Assembly (NCBI GenBank): GCA_021793235.1
Contig: JAJYTD010000027.1
Location: forward strand, 1 to 55,242
Length of the DNA: 55,242 nucleotides
Direction: 5' to 3'
Source of the DNA: Actinomycetes bacterium
Lineage (GTDB): Bacteria > Actinomycetota > Actinomycetes > Streptosporangiales > Streptosporangiaceae
Shown here: piece by piece, positions 17,014-26,057 of the stretch
Layout of the letters: each line of letters opens with the position of its first letter
How positions within the stretch are numbered: position 1 is the stretch's first letter
Notes under the pieces: model-generated
The model's input: only the letters and a program-made list of their open reading frames with translations
Database searches by the model: none
Told to the model about the DNA's origin: nothing
Program-made: the position numbers and the translations under genes

Positions 17014-18249
17014 ATGCGGCGGAGTGTCGTAGTGACCATCATCAAGCGCGTGCTGCTGGGTGCGCTCGCCGCCCAGATCGCGGTGATCATCGGCCTCATC
17101 GGCATCGACAGCTGGCGCAAGCGGGTCCGGTCCCACCGCGTGTCCTTTCCCACGACCGCGCCGACCGACATTCCGGTGGACGGCACGGTCGCCACGGTCT
17201 ACACCTACGGTGAAGACCTCTACGCCGCGATGCTCGCCGCGATCCGATCCGCCCGGCACCAGATCCTGCTGGAGTCGTTCATCTTCAAGGGCGACGCAGT
17301 GGGCCAGGAGTTCAAGCGCGCCCTGATCGAAGCCGCTGAGCGGGGCGTCGAGGTCTTCGTGATCTATGACGGCTTCGCCAACCTTGTCGTACCGCGGCGC
17401 TTCTTCCGCTTCCCGCCGTCGGTGCACGTGCTGCGCTACCCGGTCTTTCGGCCCGGCGTCCTGCTGCTGAACGTGCGCAAGTCCGGGCGGGACCACCGCA
17501 AGCTCCTCGTCGTCGACGGCGAGACCGGATTCGTGGGCGGCTACAACATCGGATCCCTGTACGCCACCGACTGGCGGGACACCCATCTGCGCCTGACCGG
17601 CCCGGACGTGTGGGACCTGCAGAACGCGTTCTGCGACTTCTGGAACAGCAACCGCAGAGACGACCAGCCGCGGCTCGACGACAGCGGGACCACACGCTGG
17701 AACCCGCGCATCCGCGCCCACCGCAACGTTCCTGAGCAGCTCGTCTACCCCGTCCGCGGGATGTACCTCGAAGCCATCGACCGCGCCAAGCACCGCATCT
17801 ACATCACCCAGGCCTACTTCATCCCCGACCACGAGATCCTCAGCGGACTGATCGCCGCGGCCCGGCGCGGGGTGGACGTCCGTCTCCTGCTCCCCGAGAC
17901 CTCCAACCACGTCATCGCCGACTGGCTCTCCCGCGGGTTCTATACTGCGCTGCTGCGCGGCGGAGTGGAGCTGTGGCTGGCCAAAGACGCCATGGTGCAC
18001 GCCAAGACCGCGACCATCGACGGCCACTGGAGCACGATCGGCACCGCCAACGTGGACCGGATGAGCCTGACCGGCAACTACGAGATCAACGTCGAGATCT
18101 TCGATGACGGTGTCGCGGCCCACATGGAAAGCGTGTTCGCCAATGACCGCACCAACGCGCGGCGCCTGACCGAGGGCGAGTGGCTCAGGCGCCCGCTCGT
18201 GGCCAAGCTCAGCGAGCTGGTCCTGGCCCCGCTGCGCCCTCTGCTGTGA
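17014..18249 (+). CDS. Phospholipase D-domain protein (cardiolipin synthase-like)
   Basis: Membrane-anchored phosphatidyltransferase-like protein of 411 residues. One N-terminal helix (VLLGALAAQIAVIIGLIGI) is followed by two HKD domains: DHRKLLVVDG near residue 160 and VHAKTATIDG near residue 330, each with the catalytic His and Lys. This arrangement fits cardiolipin synthase, which condenses phosphatidylglycerol, although other PLD-type enzymes share it. It has one membrane helix, where typical bacterial ClsA has two. ATG at 17014 is used because GGGAGG lies nine bases upstream; ATG at 16993 is possible. Likely monocistronic, with hairpins after the stop. Confidence 0.87.
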   Translation: MRRSVVVTIIKRVLLGALAAQIAVIIGLIGIDSWRKRVRSHRVSFPTTAPTDIPVDGTVATVYTYGEDLYAAMLAAIRSARHQILLESFIFKGDAVGQEFKRALIEAAERGVEVFVIYDGFANLVVPRRFFRFPPSVHVLRYPVFRPGVLLLNVRKSGRDHRKLLVVDGETGFVGGYNIGSLYATDWRDTHLRLTGPDVWDLQNAFCDFWNSNRRDDQPRLDDSGTTRWNPRIRAHRNVPEQLVYPVRGMYLEAIDRAKHRIYITQAYFIPDHEILSGLIAAARRGVDVRLLLPETSNHVIADWLSRGFYTALLRGGVELWLAKDAMVHAKTATIDGHWSTIGTANVDRMSLTGNYEINVEIFDDGVAAHMESVFANDRTNARRLTEGEWLRRPLVAKLSELVLAPLRPLL

Positions 18250-18254
18250 CGTGT

Positions 18255-18299
18255 CCCCGTGCCGGAGCACGGGGATTCCCGCCCCCGCGGGCGGGGGCG
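18255..18299 (+). terminator. Double hairpin terminator after the PLD gene
   Basis: Two adjacent hairpins follow the stop: CCCCGTGC/GCACGGGG with a four-base loop (18255-18274), and a GC-only stem CGCCCCC/GGGGGCG (18280-18299) followed by CTGTTT. Confidence 0.75.
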
Positions 18300-18401
18300 C
18301 TGTTTCACCGCGACAGCCGCCCGAGCGGGATGGGCGGGCCCGCCGGATGTTTGGCCGGACCCGGCGCTGGTAGCCGCCCCGGAGTAGACCGAAACCGCGG
18401 C

Positions 18402-19067
18402 ATGGGGGCGAGCACCGTGAGCGTATTCCGCGACCGGCGGCAGGCAGGGGAGCAACTGGCCGAGAAGCTGCGCGGCCGCGGACTGGACGACCCCGTGGTG
18501 CTGGCGCTGCCCCGCGGAGGGGTCCCCGTGGCCTCCTGCATCGCGGCGAAGCTCAACGCTCCCCTGGACATCGCGGTGGTGCGCAAGATCGGCGCCCCCC
18601 ATAATCCGGAGGCGGCGATCGGTGCCGTCACAGCGGAGGGCGATCCCTTGTTCGACCGCGGTGTGCTGGCATGGCTGCGGCTGGAGGAGTCGGACCTGGC
18701 CCACATGGTCGCGACGGAGCGCGCCGAGGCCCGAAGACGCGTGGCCGCCTACCGCGGCGACCGCCCGGCCACGCGGATCGAGGGGCGCGACGCCGTGGTC
18801 GTCGACGACGGGCTGGCGACCGGCATGAGCGCCCGAGCGGCCCTGACCGACCTGCGTGACCGGCGTCCGGCTTCGCTCACGCTGGCCGTCCCCGCCTGCT
18901 CGGCCGACGCGGTCCGCTCCCTCGCCGGCCTGTGCGATGCGATCGTCTGCCTGCACACGCCCGGCGAATTCCGCGCGGTAAGCCTGTGGTACGAGCACTT
19001 CCCCCAGGTCAGCGACGACGAAGTCCAGCACTTCCTCCACCAGGCCGCGGCCGGCCGCCCCGCCTGA
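18402..19067 (+). CDS. Phosphoribosyltransferase-family protein
   Basis: Protein of about 221 residues with the type I phosphoribosyltransferase fold. The PRPP-binding loop is DAVVVDDGLATGMSA near residue 130, and LALPRGGVPVA near residue 35 is a second family mark. Such proteins are often annotated only as predicted phosphoribosyltransferases of actinobacterial stress or dormancy regions, with no known base acceptor. ATG at 18402 has no close ribosome site; GTG at 18417, with GGGGGCGAG upstream, may be the true start (216 residues). Nothing obvious links it with its neighbours. Confidence 0.8.
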   Translation: MGASTVSVFRDRRQAGEQLAEKLRGRGLDDPVVLALPRGGVPVASCIAAKLNAPLDIAVVRKIGAPHNPEAAIGAVTAEGDPLFDRGVLAWLRLEESDLAHMVATERAEARRRVAAYRGDRPATRIEGRDAVVVDDGLATGMSARAALTDLRDRRPASLTLAVPACSADAVRSLAGLCDAIVCLHTPGEFRAVSLWYEHFPQVSDDEVQHFLHQAAAGRPA

Positions 19068-19164
19068 TCCCGCAGGCCGCCCGGGGCGACCGCCCCGCAC
19101 AACGCGGCGCGGGACACCTCCCGGGACCACCGCCCAGAGGACGGCCTCCGACACGGGCAAAGCC

Positions 19165-20358
19165 CTATGCGCGGTCCGGGCCGGCCGCCGGGACCGGCGC
19201 CCTGCCCCGCAGAGCCGAATGCAGGAGGCCGCGCACTCCCTCGGCGGTCACCTCGCGCGGGTTGGCGTAAGGGGTGCGCAGGGCGAGTTCGGCGACGCGG
19301 TCGATGTCGGCGGCGGCCAGACCGAGTTCCGCCAGGGACCGGGGAGCCCCGAGCCGCGCGGCCAGGGCCTGGATCGCGCGCGCGGGCTCCGCCGTGTCCA
19401 GGGCACGCCCGAGGGCGGCCATCGCCTCCGGTGCACCGGGGGCGTTGTAGGCGAGGACGTGGGGCAGCACCACCGCGTGCGTCTCGGCGTGCGGCAGGCC
19501 GAGGCCCCCGAGGACGTGGCAGAGCTTGTGGTGCAGGGACATGGTGGTCGCGCCGAGGCAGGCACCGCACAGCCAGGCGCCGTACAGGGCCGCGCTTCGC
19601 GCTTCGGTCTCGGCGGGAGAAACGGCGATGCGGGGCAGCGCGCCGGCGATCGCGCGCACGCCCTCCTCGGCCATGAGCGCGACGACCGGTGAGGCATCCG
19701 GCGCGTACAGCGCCTCGACCGCGTGGGCGAGCGCGTTCATCCCGCTGCTCACCGAGGCGCCGACCGGAAGCTCCAGGGTGAGTTCGGGGTCATAGACCAC
19801 GGTCCGGGGACGTACGCGTTCGTCCCTTCCGGTGCGCTTCTCCCCGTTCTCGCTCATCCCCCACACCGAGGTCATCTCCGAACCGGAATAGGTGGTGGGG
19901 ACCGCGAGGAGGGCGCATCCCCGGTCTCGCGCCACGGCCTTGCCCAGGCCGATCGCCGATCCCCCGCCGACCGCCACGCAGCCGTCCGCGTCGGCGTCGG
20001 CAGCCGCGCCGCACGCCCGCCGGGCCGTCTCGACGGGAACGTGCATCCGCGCCTCGGCGTGCACGCCGACAGCACGGGCGCCGAGCCGGTCGGCGATCCG
20101 TTCCGCCAGCGCGCGCCGCCCCGGGGTGGACAGCACCAGCACCCGGCCGAGTCCGAGCCGGGCCGCCTCGTCGTGCAGCGCGGCCAGGCTCCCCGCCCCG
20201 AACACGACCCGGGGAGACCGCGTGTCGTGGGTGAACACCGGCAGATAGGCTGTGCACCGCTGTGGGCCGCGGCCGCCCGGTGCGGGAGCCGCGCGGGCCG
20301 ACCCGTGGCCACCGCGCTCCTGTGGGTCGGTTCCATCGGTGCTTCGGCCCTCTCGCAC
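19165..20358 (-). CDS. Iron-containing alcohol dehydrogenase / maleylacetate reductase-like
   Basis: Group III metal-dependent dehydrogenase of 397 residues. After a variable 45-residue N-terminus the family body begins at RVVFGAGSLAAL. The NAD-binding motif is CVAVGGGSAIGLGKAVA, followed by VPTTYSGSEMTSVWG. Metal-site histidines appear in GMNALAHAVEALY, TMSLHHKLCHVLGG and LPHAETHAVVLPH. The wording is closest to maleylacetate reductase, the last step of resorcinol/hydroxyquinol ring cleavage, but no ring-cleavage dioxygenase gene is adjacent. GTG at 20358 is supported by GGAGG six bases upstream; it gives a longer N-terminus than the usual 350 residues. GTG 20238 is the shorter alternative. 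Confidence 0.85.
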   Translation of the reverse strand: MREGRSTDGTDPQERGGHGSARAAPAPGGRGPQRCTAYLPVFTHDTRSPRVVFGAGSLAALHDEAARLGLGRVLVLSTPGRRALAERIADRLGARAVGVHAEARMHVPVETARRACGAAADADADGCVAVGGGSAIGLGKAVARDRGCALLAVPTTYSGSEMTSVWGMSENGEKRTGRDERVRPRTVVYDPELTLELPVGASVSSGMNALAHAVEALYAPDASPVVALMAEEGVRAIAGALPRIAVSPAETEARSAALYGAWLCGACLGATTMSLHHKLCHVLGGLGLPHAETHAVVLPHVLAYNAPGAPEAMAALGRALDTAEPARAIQALAARLGAPRSLAELGLAAADIDRVAELALRTPYANPREVTAEGVRGLLHSALRGRAPVPAAGPDRA

Positions 20359-20584
20359 GGCAGTCCTCCCGGCTGGTTCGGCGTCCTTCCTGCCAGTGTG
20401 CCGCCTGCACGGCGCGCAGACCTCCGTGTCGGCGGCGGCCGGGCCCGGGGGAAGGGCGGTCTTTCGCCCCGGCCGGGTGCGGGCCCCGTCAACGTGGTAG
20501 GTTCACGCGGTCACGGTGATCGTGCCGGTGGCGGACGCCACGGCGCCGCAGGGCGGCCCGCCGACCGGGTGGGAAAGGGAAGTC

Positions 20585-21358
20585 ATGGGAATCAAACGGC
20601 TGCTGACGCGGCTCGGCTGGGGCGGAGCATCGGTGGAGACGGTGCTGCAGGACTCCCCCGTTCTCCCGGGCGGCTCGATCCGCGGACAGGTGCAGATCGA
20701 GGGGGGCGAGGTCGACCAGCGCGTCGACCGCCTCACCGTGGGCGTCGTGGTCCGCCTGGAGGACTACAGCAACGCCGAACTGCTGCGGATGGACGTCGGT
20801 GAAGGCGTCCTGGTGGGCAGCGGCCAGTCCATCACCCGGGATTTCGAGATCGGCCTGCCATGGGACATGCCCGTCACCACCCACCGGGGCCAGCCCCTCA
20901 AAGGGATGGACGTGGGCGTCAACACCCAGCTGCACATCGCCGCGGCCGTCGACCCCGGGGACTTCGACCCGGTCGCCGTCGCTTTGTTGCCCGCCCAGGA
21001 GGCGGTCCTCGACGCCTTGGCGGCGCTGGGGTTCCAGTTCTACGCCGCCGCGGTCAAGGACGGCCGGATCAGCTCCGAGCACGCGGGCATCGCCACAACC
21101 CGCCAGGGTTCACCGCTGTTCCAGGAGCTCAGGTACTACCCGCCGAGCGGTTCAACGGCGCTGGACAAGCTCGATGTGACCTTCGCGGTCGACGATACGG
21201 CGATCGACGTGGTCCTGCAGGCGGAGAAGCTCGAAGACATGATGAACGACGCGGTGCGGACCTCGCGCCTGTTCACCGTCGAGCACGCCGATGCCCGCGG
21301 CACCGACTGGCAGGCCCGGATCCGGCAGTGGACGGAGTCGCTGCCCACACGGCGCTGA
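20585..21358 (+). CDS. spo0M: Sporulation-control protein Spo0M family
   Basis: Soluble arrestin-like protein of 257 residues. The start GIKRLLTRLGWGGASVETVL and PGGSIRGQVQIEGG, with DQRVDRLTVGVVVRLED, match the Spo0M family, which has an arrestin-like beta-sandwich and influences sporulation or the cell surface in Bacillus; its role in actinomycetes is poorly known. ATG at 20585 follows GGGAAAGGGA closely. The frame is open upstream to 20516 but those residues are unlike the family. It converges on a small membrane protein gene, with a long hairpin between. Confidence 0.88.
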   Translation: MGIKRLLTRLGWGGASVETVLQDSPVLPGGSIRGQVQIEGGEVDQRVDRLTVGVVVRLEDYSNAELLRMDVGEGVLVGSGQSITRDFEIGLPWDMPVTTHRGQPLKGMDVGVNTQLHIAAAVDPGDFDPVAVALLPAQEAVLDALAALGFQFYAAAVKDGRISSEHAGIATTRQGSPLFQELRYYPPSGSTALDKLDVTFAVDDTAIDVVLQAEKLEDMMNDAVRTSRLFTVEHADARGTDWQARIRQWTESLPTRR

Positions 21359-21373
21359 CCGGGCGCGGCAGGG

Positions 21374-21414
21374 CCGTACGAGGGCCGGTTCCGGCGGAAC
21401 CGGCCCTCGTACGG
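21374..21414. terminator. Long bidirectional hairpin terminator
   Basis: Perfect 19-bp inverted repeat, arms 21374-21392 and 21396-21414, loop GGC. It lies between the converging spo0M gene and the small membrane protein gene. Confidence 0.88.
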
Positions 21415-21429
21415 CGTTCGCCCCCGGGG

Positions 21430-21657
21430 CTAGGCCTTTTTCGCCTTCTTCTCCTCTGCTTGCAGAGCGAGGCCGATGGCGAAGAAGGTGGGAGCCCATT
21501 CGCCGGTGAACAGCCCCCAGCGGTCCGCGCGGTCGATTCCGGCCCGTTCCAGCTTCTTCGACATCGTCCAGGTCGCCAGCGTCAGTGCGATGGAGGCGAA
21601 ACCGGCCGTGTAGGCCATCTCCGGCGTGGCGCCCTTCTCGTGCAGCATCTTGATCAT
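21430..21657 (-). CDS. Small conserved membrane protein, unknown function
   Basis: Protein of 75 residues with one clear hydrophobic segment, MAYTAGFASIALTLATW near residue 14, and a second weaker one, TFFAIGLAL, before a lysine-rich tail. Short proteins of this look occur in actinomycetes without known function. ATG at 21657 follows AAGGGG by seven bases. It is monocistronic and ends 16 bases from the shared terminator. Confidence 0.72.
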   Translation of the reverse strand: MIKMLHEKGATPEMAYTAGFASIALTLATWTMSKKLERAGIDRADRWGLFTGEWAPTFFAIGLALQAEEKKAKKA

Positions 21658-21877
21658 CGGGTGTCCCCTTCCATGGGTGTGTTGGGCCGCCCGGGTCGAT
21701 GCGTCCCGGGACGCTCAAGGGAGGGGGTGCCGGACGCGCTACCCCAAGACAGGCCGATCATGCGGTGGCCGCCGCCGATCCGCCCAGGCTGCCCGGGAGC
21801 GCCGGGCGCGGGGGTGCGCGAAGGCGCGCGTCAGCGGCTTAGCCCGCGCCTCTGGCCCCCGTCACCACCGACGCGCG

Positions 21878-22924
21878 TCAGCGCGGGTCACCGCTGTGGC
21901 CGGCGGCTTCCCGCGAGCTCTGCCGCGGCACCGATCGCGCCTCGTCGTCGCTGAACTTCCGGGTGCTGCGGGGCTGTACGTAGGGCTCCTGATCGGCGCT
22001 CCCGCCGGCCGCGATGGCCCGTCCCCGCTGCAGCTCGGCGTCGAGCTCCACACCGAGCAGTACGGCGATGTTGGTGAGCCACAGCCAGATGAGGAAGATG
22101 ATCACCCCGGCGAACGTCCCGTAGGTCTTGTTGTAGGAGCCGAAGTTGGCCACATAGAAGGCGAATCCCGCAGAGACCACCAGCCACAGCAGTACCGCCA
22201 GCGCGCCGCCGGGGGTGAGCCAGCGGAAACCGGGGTGCTTGACGTTGGGCGCGGCCCAGTAGAGCAGCGCGAGGACCGTGATCACGAGCAGCAGGATCAC
22301 CGGCCACTTGGCGATGTCCCAGATTCGCACCACGGTCTCGCCCAGGCCGAGGAGCTGCGCCGCCCCTGCGGCAAGGCCGCCGGTGAACACGATGCCGACC
22401 GCGCTGACGGCCAGCAGGATCACCACCGCGATCGTGGTTCCCAGCCGTACCGGCAGGGTGACCCAGATCGGCCGTCCTTCGGGCATGTCGTAGACGGCGT
22501 TGGCGGCGCGCATGAAGGCGGCCACATAGCCGGAAGCCGACCACAGGGCCGCCACGAGCCCCACGACGAAGGCGATGCCGGCACCTTGGGCGTTCTGCAG
22601 GTTGGTCAGCGCCGTGGTCAGGATCTCCCGCACGGCCCCGGGCGCGAGCCGGCCGATGCTGTCGATCAGCGGCTGGATCGCCGTGCTGCCGAACAGGCCG
22701 AGCAGCGACACCATGGCGAGCAGCGCCGGGAAGATGGAGAGCACCGCGTAGTAGGTCAGTGCCGCCGCCCAGTCGGTGAGGTTGTCGTTCTTGAACTCCT
22801 TCGCCGTGCGCTTGAACGCCTCGCCCCACGACCGCCTGTCCAGGCCGGTCAGGTGCTCGGGAGCGCCGCCATCGGAACTGCTCCCGAGGCGGCCGTGGTC
22901 TCGCTGGTCATCGTGGCGTGTCAC
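21878..22924 (-). CDS. YihY/BrkB family inner-membrane protein
   Basis: Polytopic membrane protein of 348 residues with six predicted helices in the YihY/UPF0761 pattern, including LTDWAAALTYYAVLSIFPAL and, near the C-terminus, YGTFAGVIIFLIWLWLTN. Once called RNase BN in error, the family is now regarded as membrane proteins of uncertain function. Hydrophilic tails at both ends face the cytoplasm. GTG at 22924 has GGAGG eight bases upstream and is preferred to ATG 22981. The next 380 bases upstream carry no gene. Confidence 0.88.
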   Translation of the reverse strand: MTRHDDQRDHGRLGSSSDGGAPEHLTGLDRRSWGEAFKRTAKEFKNDNLTDWAAALTYYAVLSIFPALLAMVSLLGLFGSTAIQPLIDSIGRLAPGAVREILTTALTNLQNAQGAGIAFVVGLVAALWSASGYVAAFMRAANAVYDMPEGRPIWVTLPVRLGTTIAVVILLAVSAVGIVFTGGLAAGAAQLLGLGETVVRIWDIAKWPVILLLVITVLALLYWAAPNVKHPGFRWLTPGGALAVLLWLVVSAGFAFYVANFGSYNKTYGTFAGVIIFLIWLWLTNIAVLLGVELDAELQRGRAIAAGGSADQEPYVQPRSTRKFSDDEARSVPRQSSREAAGHSGDPR

Positions 22925-23306
22925 CGTTTCCCCCTCCGCCGTGAGGACAGGGGGCCGCCCGGCCGTCAGGGCCTTTGCCACGGCGGTGGCCGCTGCGCGT
23001 CCCCGCTTTCGGCCACCCGCTTCGGCTCCGCGGCCGCGGTCTCTGCCCCCGTCGTCGGAACCTCATCGCAGGCTCCGACCTCTCCGGATGCCCTCCGACT
23101 ACCCAGCGCCGCCGGGTCAACCCGTACTGAGCGCCGCCGAACGTCCTCGCCCGTGGGGTCGTCGTATCCGGCACCGGGCACGGCCACGGCACAGGTCCGC
23201 CCGGTGGATACGCCCCGGCCGACTCGCCGGTGGCCGGGCGGGAGCACCGCTTTGGCCGTACGGAGTCGGCCCCTACGCCTGCGCCCCGCTCCCCGGCTCC
23301 CTCGGC
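22925..23306. other. Gene-free stretch between two minus-strand genes
   Basis: I see only arginine/proline-rich shadow frames here. The region should hold the promoter of the YihY gene and the 3' end of the thiol oxidoreductase transcript, but no clear box or hairpin stands out. Confidence 0.4.
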
Positions 23307-23999
23307 TCAGCCGTGTTCGGGGATCGCGCAGGCGCCGTCGGCGCAGGACGGGTCCTCCTCGGCCGCCGCCGGCTCCTCCGCCGCCGCGGCCTGTTCCAAC
23401 ACCTGCAGGAAGGTGGAGACGGGCTGGGCGCCCTGCACGGCGTAGCGGCCGTTGAAGACGAACGTCGGCACCGCCTGAACGCCGATGCCCCGCGCCTGGT
23501 CGATCTCCGCACGCACCTCGGCCGTGCCTTCGCCGCCGACGAGGTATGCGACGGCGCGCTCGCGGCTGATGCCGACCTGCTCGGCGATGCCGGCCAGGGT
23601 TTCGGTAGCGCCGACGTCGGCACCACCGGTGAAGTAGGCGTCCAGCAGCGCGGCCTTCAGCCGGGCCTGTACTTCGGCGCCGTGTTCGGTGCGGGCGAGG
23701 TGCAGGAGCCGGTGGGCGGCCAGCGTGTTCACGGCCTGGGCCTGCTCCAGTCGGAAGTCGATGCCTTCTTCACGGCCGACCTCCTTCAGGCGCGCGTGGA
23801 TCTGGTCGACCTGGCCGCCGAACTTGCCCTGAAGGTACTCGGAGAGGGGGCGGGGGGTCAGGGGCGCCGCTGGGTCGAGCTGGAACGGCCGGTAGACGAC
23901 GTCTGCTTCCCGGCCGAATGCGGTGAGCGCGCGTTCGAAGCGGCGCTTGCCGACATAGCACCAGGGGCAGGCCACATCAGAGTAGATCTCGACCTTCAA
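23307..23999 (-). CDS. frnE: DsbA-family thiol oxidoreductase, FrnE type
   Basis: Cytoplasmic thioredoxin-fold oxidoreductase of 230 residues. The active site is CPWC (C11 and C14) in YSDVACPWCYVGKRRFE, and the cis-proline strand is QAVPTFVFNGRYAVQGAQ. The C-terminal tail holds a second pair, C219 and C224, as CADGAC, a CX4C motif like that described for FrnE of Deinococcus radiodurans, where it contributes to redox activity and oxidative stress tolerance. There is no signal peptide. The start is TTG at 23999, with AGGGAGAG just upstream; the frame is open much further but that stretch overlaps other genes. Divergent from the DUF368 gene. Confidence 0.88.
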   Translation of the reverse strand: MKVEIYSDVACPWCYVGKRRFERALTAFGREADVVYRPFQLDPAAPLTPRPLSEYLQGKFGGQVDQIHARLKEVGREEGIDFRLEQAQAVNTLAAHRLLHLARTEHGAEVQARLKAALLDAYFTGGADVGATETLAGIAEQVGISRERAVAYLVGGEGTAEVRAEIDQARGIGVQAVPTFVFNGRYAVQGAQPVSTFLQVLEQAAAAEEPAAAEEDPSCADGACAIPEHG

Positions 24000-24347
24000 C
24001 GTCTCTCCCTCCACACCCGGCACGGGGTGCACATCGATCCGGCACAAAGCGGCAACCCCCGGAAGGGGGCGCCTATTCCCTCCTGCTCCTGCCGCGCGGG
24101 ACCCGCCCCCGCCCCGGCGATCCGGTCCGGCCCGATCCGCACGGCACCCGTTCGCCGGCGCATTGGGGTCTCCCGCACCGCGGGACTGCGGCCATGCCCA
24201 CCCTGCCGGGTGGTAAGCCGCGTACAACCGGCGGGCATCAGGGCCTAGTGTCGTGCGAGTACCCGGGTGCGCGGCTCTGCCCTGCCCCCTTTCCCGACAC
24301 CGAAAAACTTTCTCAGGCACCGAGAACACGACGGAGGTCCCTCCAGC
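24000..24347. other. Divergent control region between frnE and the DUF368 gene
   Basis: No gene is evident in these 348 bases, which must carry the divergent promoters. The part nearest the DUF368 gene is relatively A-rich (GAAAAACTTTCTCA at 24302-24315). No confident -35/-10 pair was found. Confidence 0.4.
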
Positions 24348-25367
24348 ATGGCCATGGTCACCCATCTCCTCAATGGGGTGCGCGGCGCCCTCATCGGCAT
24401 AGCCGAGGTCATCCCCGGCATCAGCGGCGGTACTGTCGCGCTGATCACGGGGGTCTACGAACGCCTCATCACCTCCGCGGGCCATGTCCTCAGCGGCCTC
24501 CGCCTGGCAGCAAGCGACCTGCCCCGCCGCAGGGGGTGGAGCAGGGCCGCCGCGGAGTTCCAGCGCGCCCACTGGGGCCTTGTCATCGCCGTGCTGGTCG
24601 GCATGTTCGCGGCTCTCATCGTCGGCGCACGCTTCATCGGCCCGCTGGTGGAGGAGTACCGGCAGCAGACATTCGCGGTCTTCTTCGGTCTGGTCCTGGC
24701 CTCCTTGTGGGTGCCCTACACCCACTCCGGCCGCGGGTGGCGCCCCGCGCATTGGCTGCTGGCCGCAGTGGCGGCGGTGGGCGCCTTCCTCCTCACCGGG
24801 CTCCCGAGCACCCAGGTGGAGGCGGGGCCGATCGTGGTCGGCGCAGCCGCCGCCGTGGCCGTCTGCGCGCTGGTGCTGCCCGGGCTGTCCGGCTCCTTCC
24901 TGCTGCAGACGATGGGCCTCTACGAGCCCACGCTGGCCGCGGTGAACGAGCGCGACCTCGCCTACATCGGTGTCTTCGCGCTCGGCGCGGTCGTGGGCCT
25001 GGCGTTCTTCACGAAGCTGCTGCAGTGGCTGCTGGAGCGGCACGGCAGGATCACCCTGGTGGTGATCACCGGTCTGATGGCCGGTGCGCTGCGCGCCCTG
25101 TGGCCGTGGCAGGACCTGCACGAGGGGGCCGACCCCTCCGAGGCGATCGCGCCCGCCGCCGCCCTGCCCCCCACCCTCGCCCTCATCGCGGCGGGCTTTC
25201 TGCTGGTGGTGGTGATCCTGGCGGTGGAGCGGCGGCTGCAGCCCAGCGGGGGCCAAGACGAGGCGGCATCCCGGGCCCAGCACCAAGCGCCGGAGCACTT
25301 CGCGCGCTTTGACGGTGAAGCAGTCGACCCCCGCGAGGGCCGCGCCCCCCGCGACGGCCGCGTCTGA
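24348..25367 (+). CDS. popT: DUF368 family polyprenyl-phosphate transporter (PopT-like)
   Basis: Polytopic membrane protein of 339 residues. The N-terminal RGALIGIAEVIPGISGGTVA and the similar central ALVLPGLSGSFLLQTMGLYE are the repeated DUF368 signatures. Proteins of this family were recently shown to recycle undecaprenyl phosphate across the membrane, supplying the lipid carrier for peptidoglycan and polymer synthesis. About nine to ten helices are visible, with a hydrophilic C-terminal tail. ATG at 24348 has GGAGG ten bases upstream; ATG 24354 is an alternative. The role here is transferred from the family. Confidence 0.87.
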   Translation: MAMVTHLLNGVRGALIGIAEVIPGISGGTVALITGVYERLITSAGHVLSGLRLAASDLPRRRGWSRAAAEFQRAHWGLVIAVLVGMFAALIVGARFIGPLVEEYRQQTFAVFFGLVLASLWVPYTHSGRGWRPAHWLLAAVAAVGAFLLTGLPSTQVEAGPIVVGAAAAVAVCALVLPGLSGSFLLQTMGLYEPTLAAVNERDLAYIGVFALGAVVGLAFFTKLLQWLLERHGRITLVVITGLMAGALRALWPWQDLHEGADPSEAIAPAAALPPTLALIAAGFLLVVVILAVERRLQPSGGQDEAASRAQHQAPEHFARFDGEAVDPREGRAPRDGRV

Positions 25368-25455
25368 GGCCCATCGGCGTTCGGCGATGCGGCCGCTCCG
25401 TGCCGGGACCGGTGGATTCGGCCTCGGCCGCGGCGCGGCCCGGCCGGAGAAGAGT

Positions 25456-25902
25456 TCAGTCCCCCGTACCGCCGTGCGGGTTGTCCAGGGCGCGGCGGAG
25501 GAGCCGGCCGAGGGTCTGCCGCTCGTCGTCGCCGAGCCGGCCCAGCGCTTGGGCCTGGGCCTCATGGACGAGGGGGGCGAGGTCGTGGTAGAGGTCGCGC
25601 CCGCGTCGCGCGGCCCGTAGCATGACGCGGCGCCGGTCAACGGGATCCACGCTGCGGTAGACGAGTGCCGTGGTGACGAGCCGGTCTGCGATTCGGGTGG
25701 CGGTGGGGCTGCTCAGCCCGAGGCGGGAGGCCAACTGGGCCATGGTGCCTTCTCCCTTGGCGGCCAGCGTCTCCAGCATGCGCCACTGGTCCAGGGTCAG
25801 CCCGCGATGGCCGACGACGTCTGCTACGTGGCTGTCGACCTGGGCTGCGACATGCCGGAGCAGCAGGGGATCGAGCAGCTCTTCCGGCGCGGTGTCGGCC
25901 AT
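25456..25902 (-). CDS. MarR-family transcriptional regulator
   Basis: Winged helix-turn-helix regulator of 148 residues. The core LTLDQWRMLETLAAKGEGTM, then LASRLGLSSPTATRIADRL and the wing DPVDRRRVML are standard MarR features. ATG at 25902 follows GAGGGG. It is divergent from the AmiC-like sensor gene of the formamidase locus, with about 155 bases between, which contain a short inverted repeat that may be its operator. Regulation of the amide genes is therefore plausible but not proven. The ligand is unknown. Confidence 0.88.
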   Translation of the reverse strand: MADTAPEELLDPLLLRHVAAQVDSHVADVVGHRGLTLDQWRMLETLAAKGEGTMAQLASRLGLSSPTATRIADRLVTTALVYRSVDPVDRRRVMLRAARRGRDLYHDLAPLVHEAQAQALGRLGDDERQTLGRLLRRALDNPHGGTGD

Positions 25903-25935
25903 TCGTTCCCCTCGCGGCTGAGGCTTGCCTTAAAT

Positions 25936-25952
25936 GTTTCCATGCGAGAAAC
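25936..25952. promoter_or_regulatory. Inverted repeat in the marR/amide-sensor divergent region
   Basis: GTTTC (25936-25940) and GAAAC (25948-25952) are separated by seven bases within an AT-rich patch; TTTCAAAC follows. A related stretch, TTTCATTTGAAA, lies at 27388-27399 just upstream of fmdB, so both may be sites of the MarR protein. Confidence 0.45.
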
Positions 25953-26057
25953 TTTCAAACGGAGATAAAAATAGCATGCTCGGCTCTGCCTCCCCTCCTC
26001 GGGGGCCTCCTGGCCGAAGCGCGCTTCCCTGATCTGTCAGCGCGGATCGAGGTGCCC

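Noticed and set aside
24000-25640. A very long minus-strand frame running from the FrnE-like gene through the DUF368 and MarR genes
   Set aside because: GC-rich DNA leaves such frames open; the Gly/Arg-rich translation has no family features and overlaps two well-supported genes.
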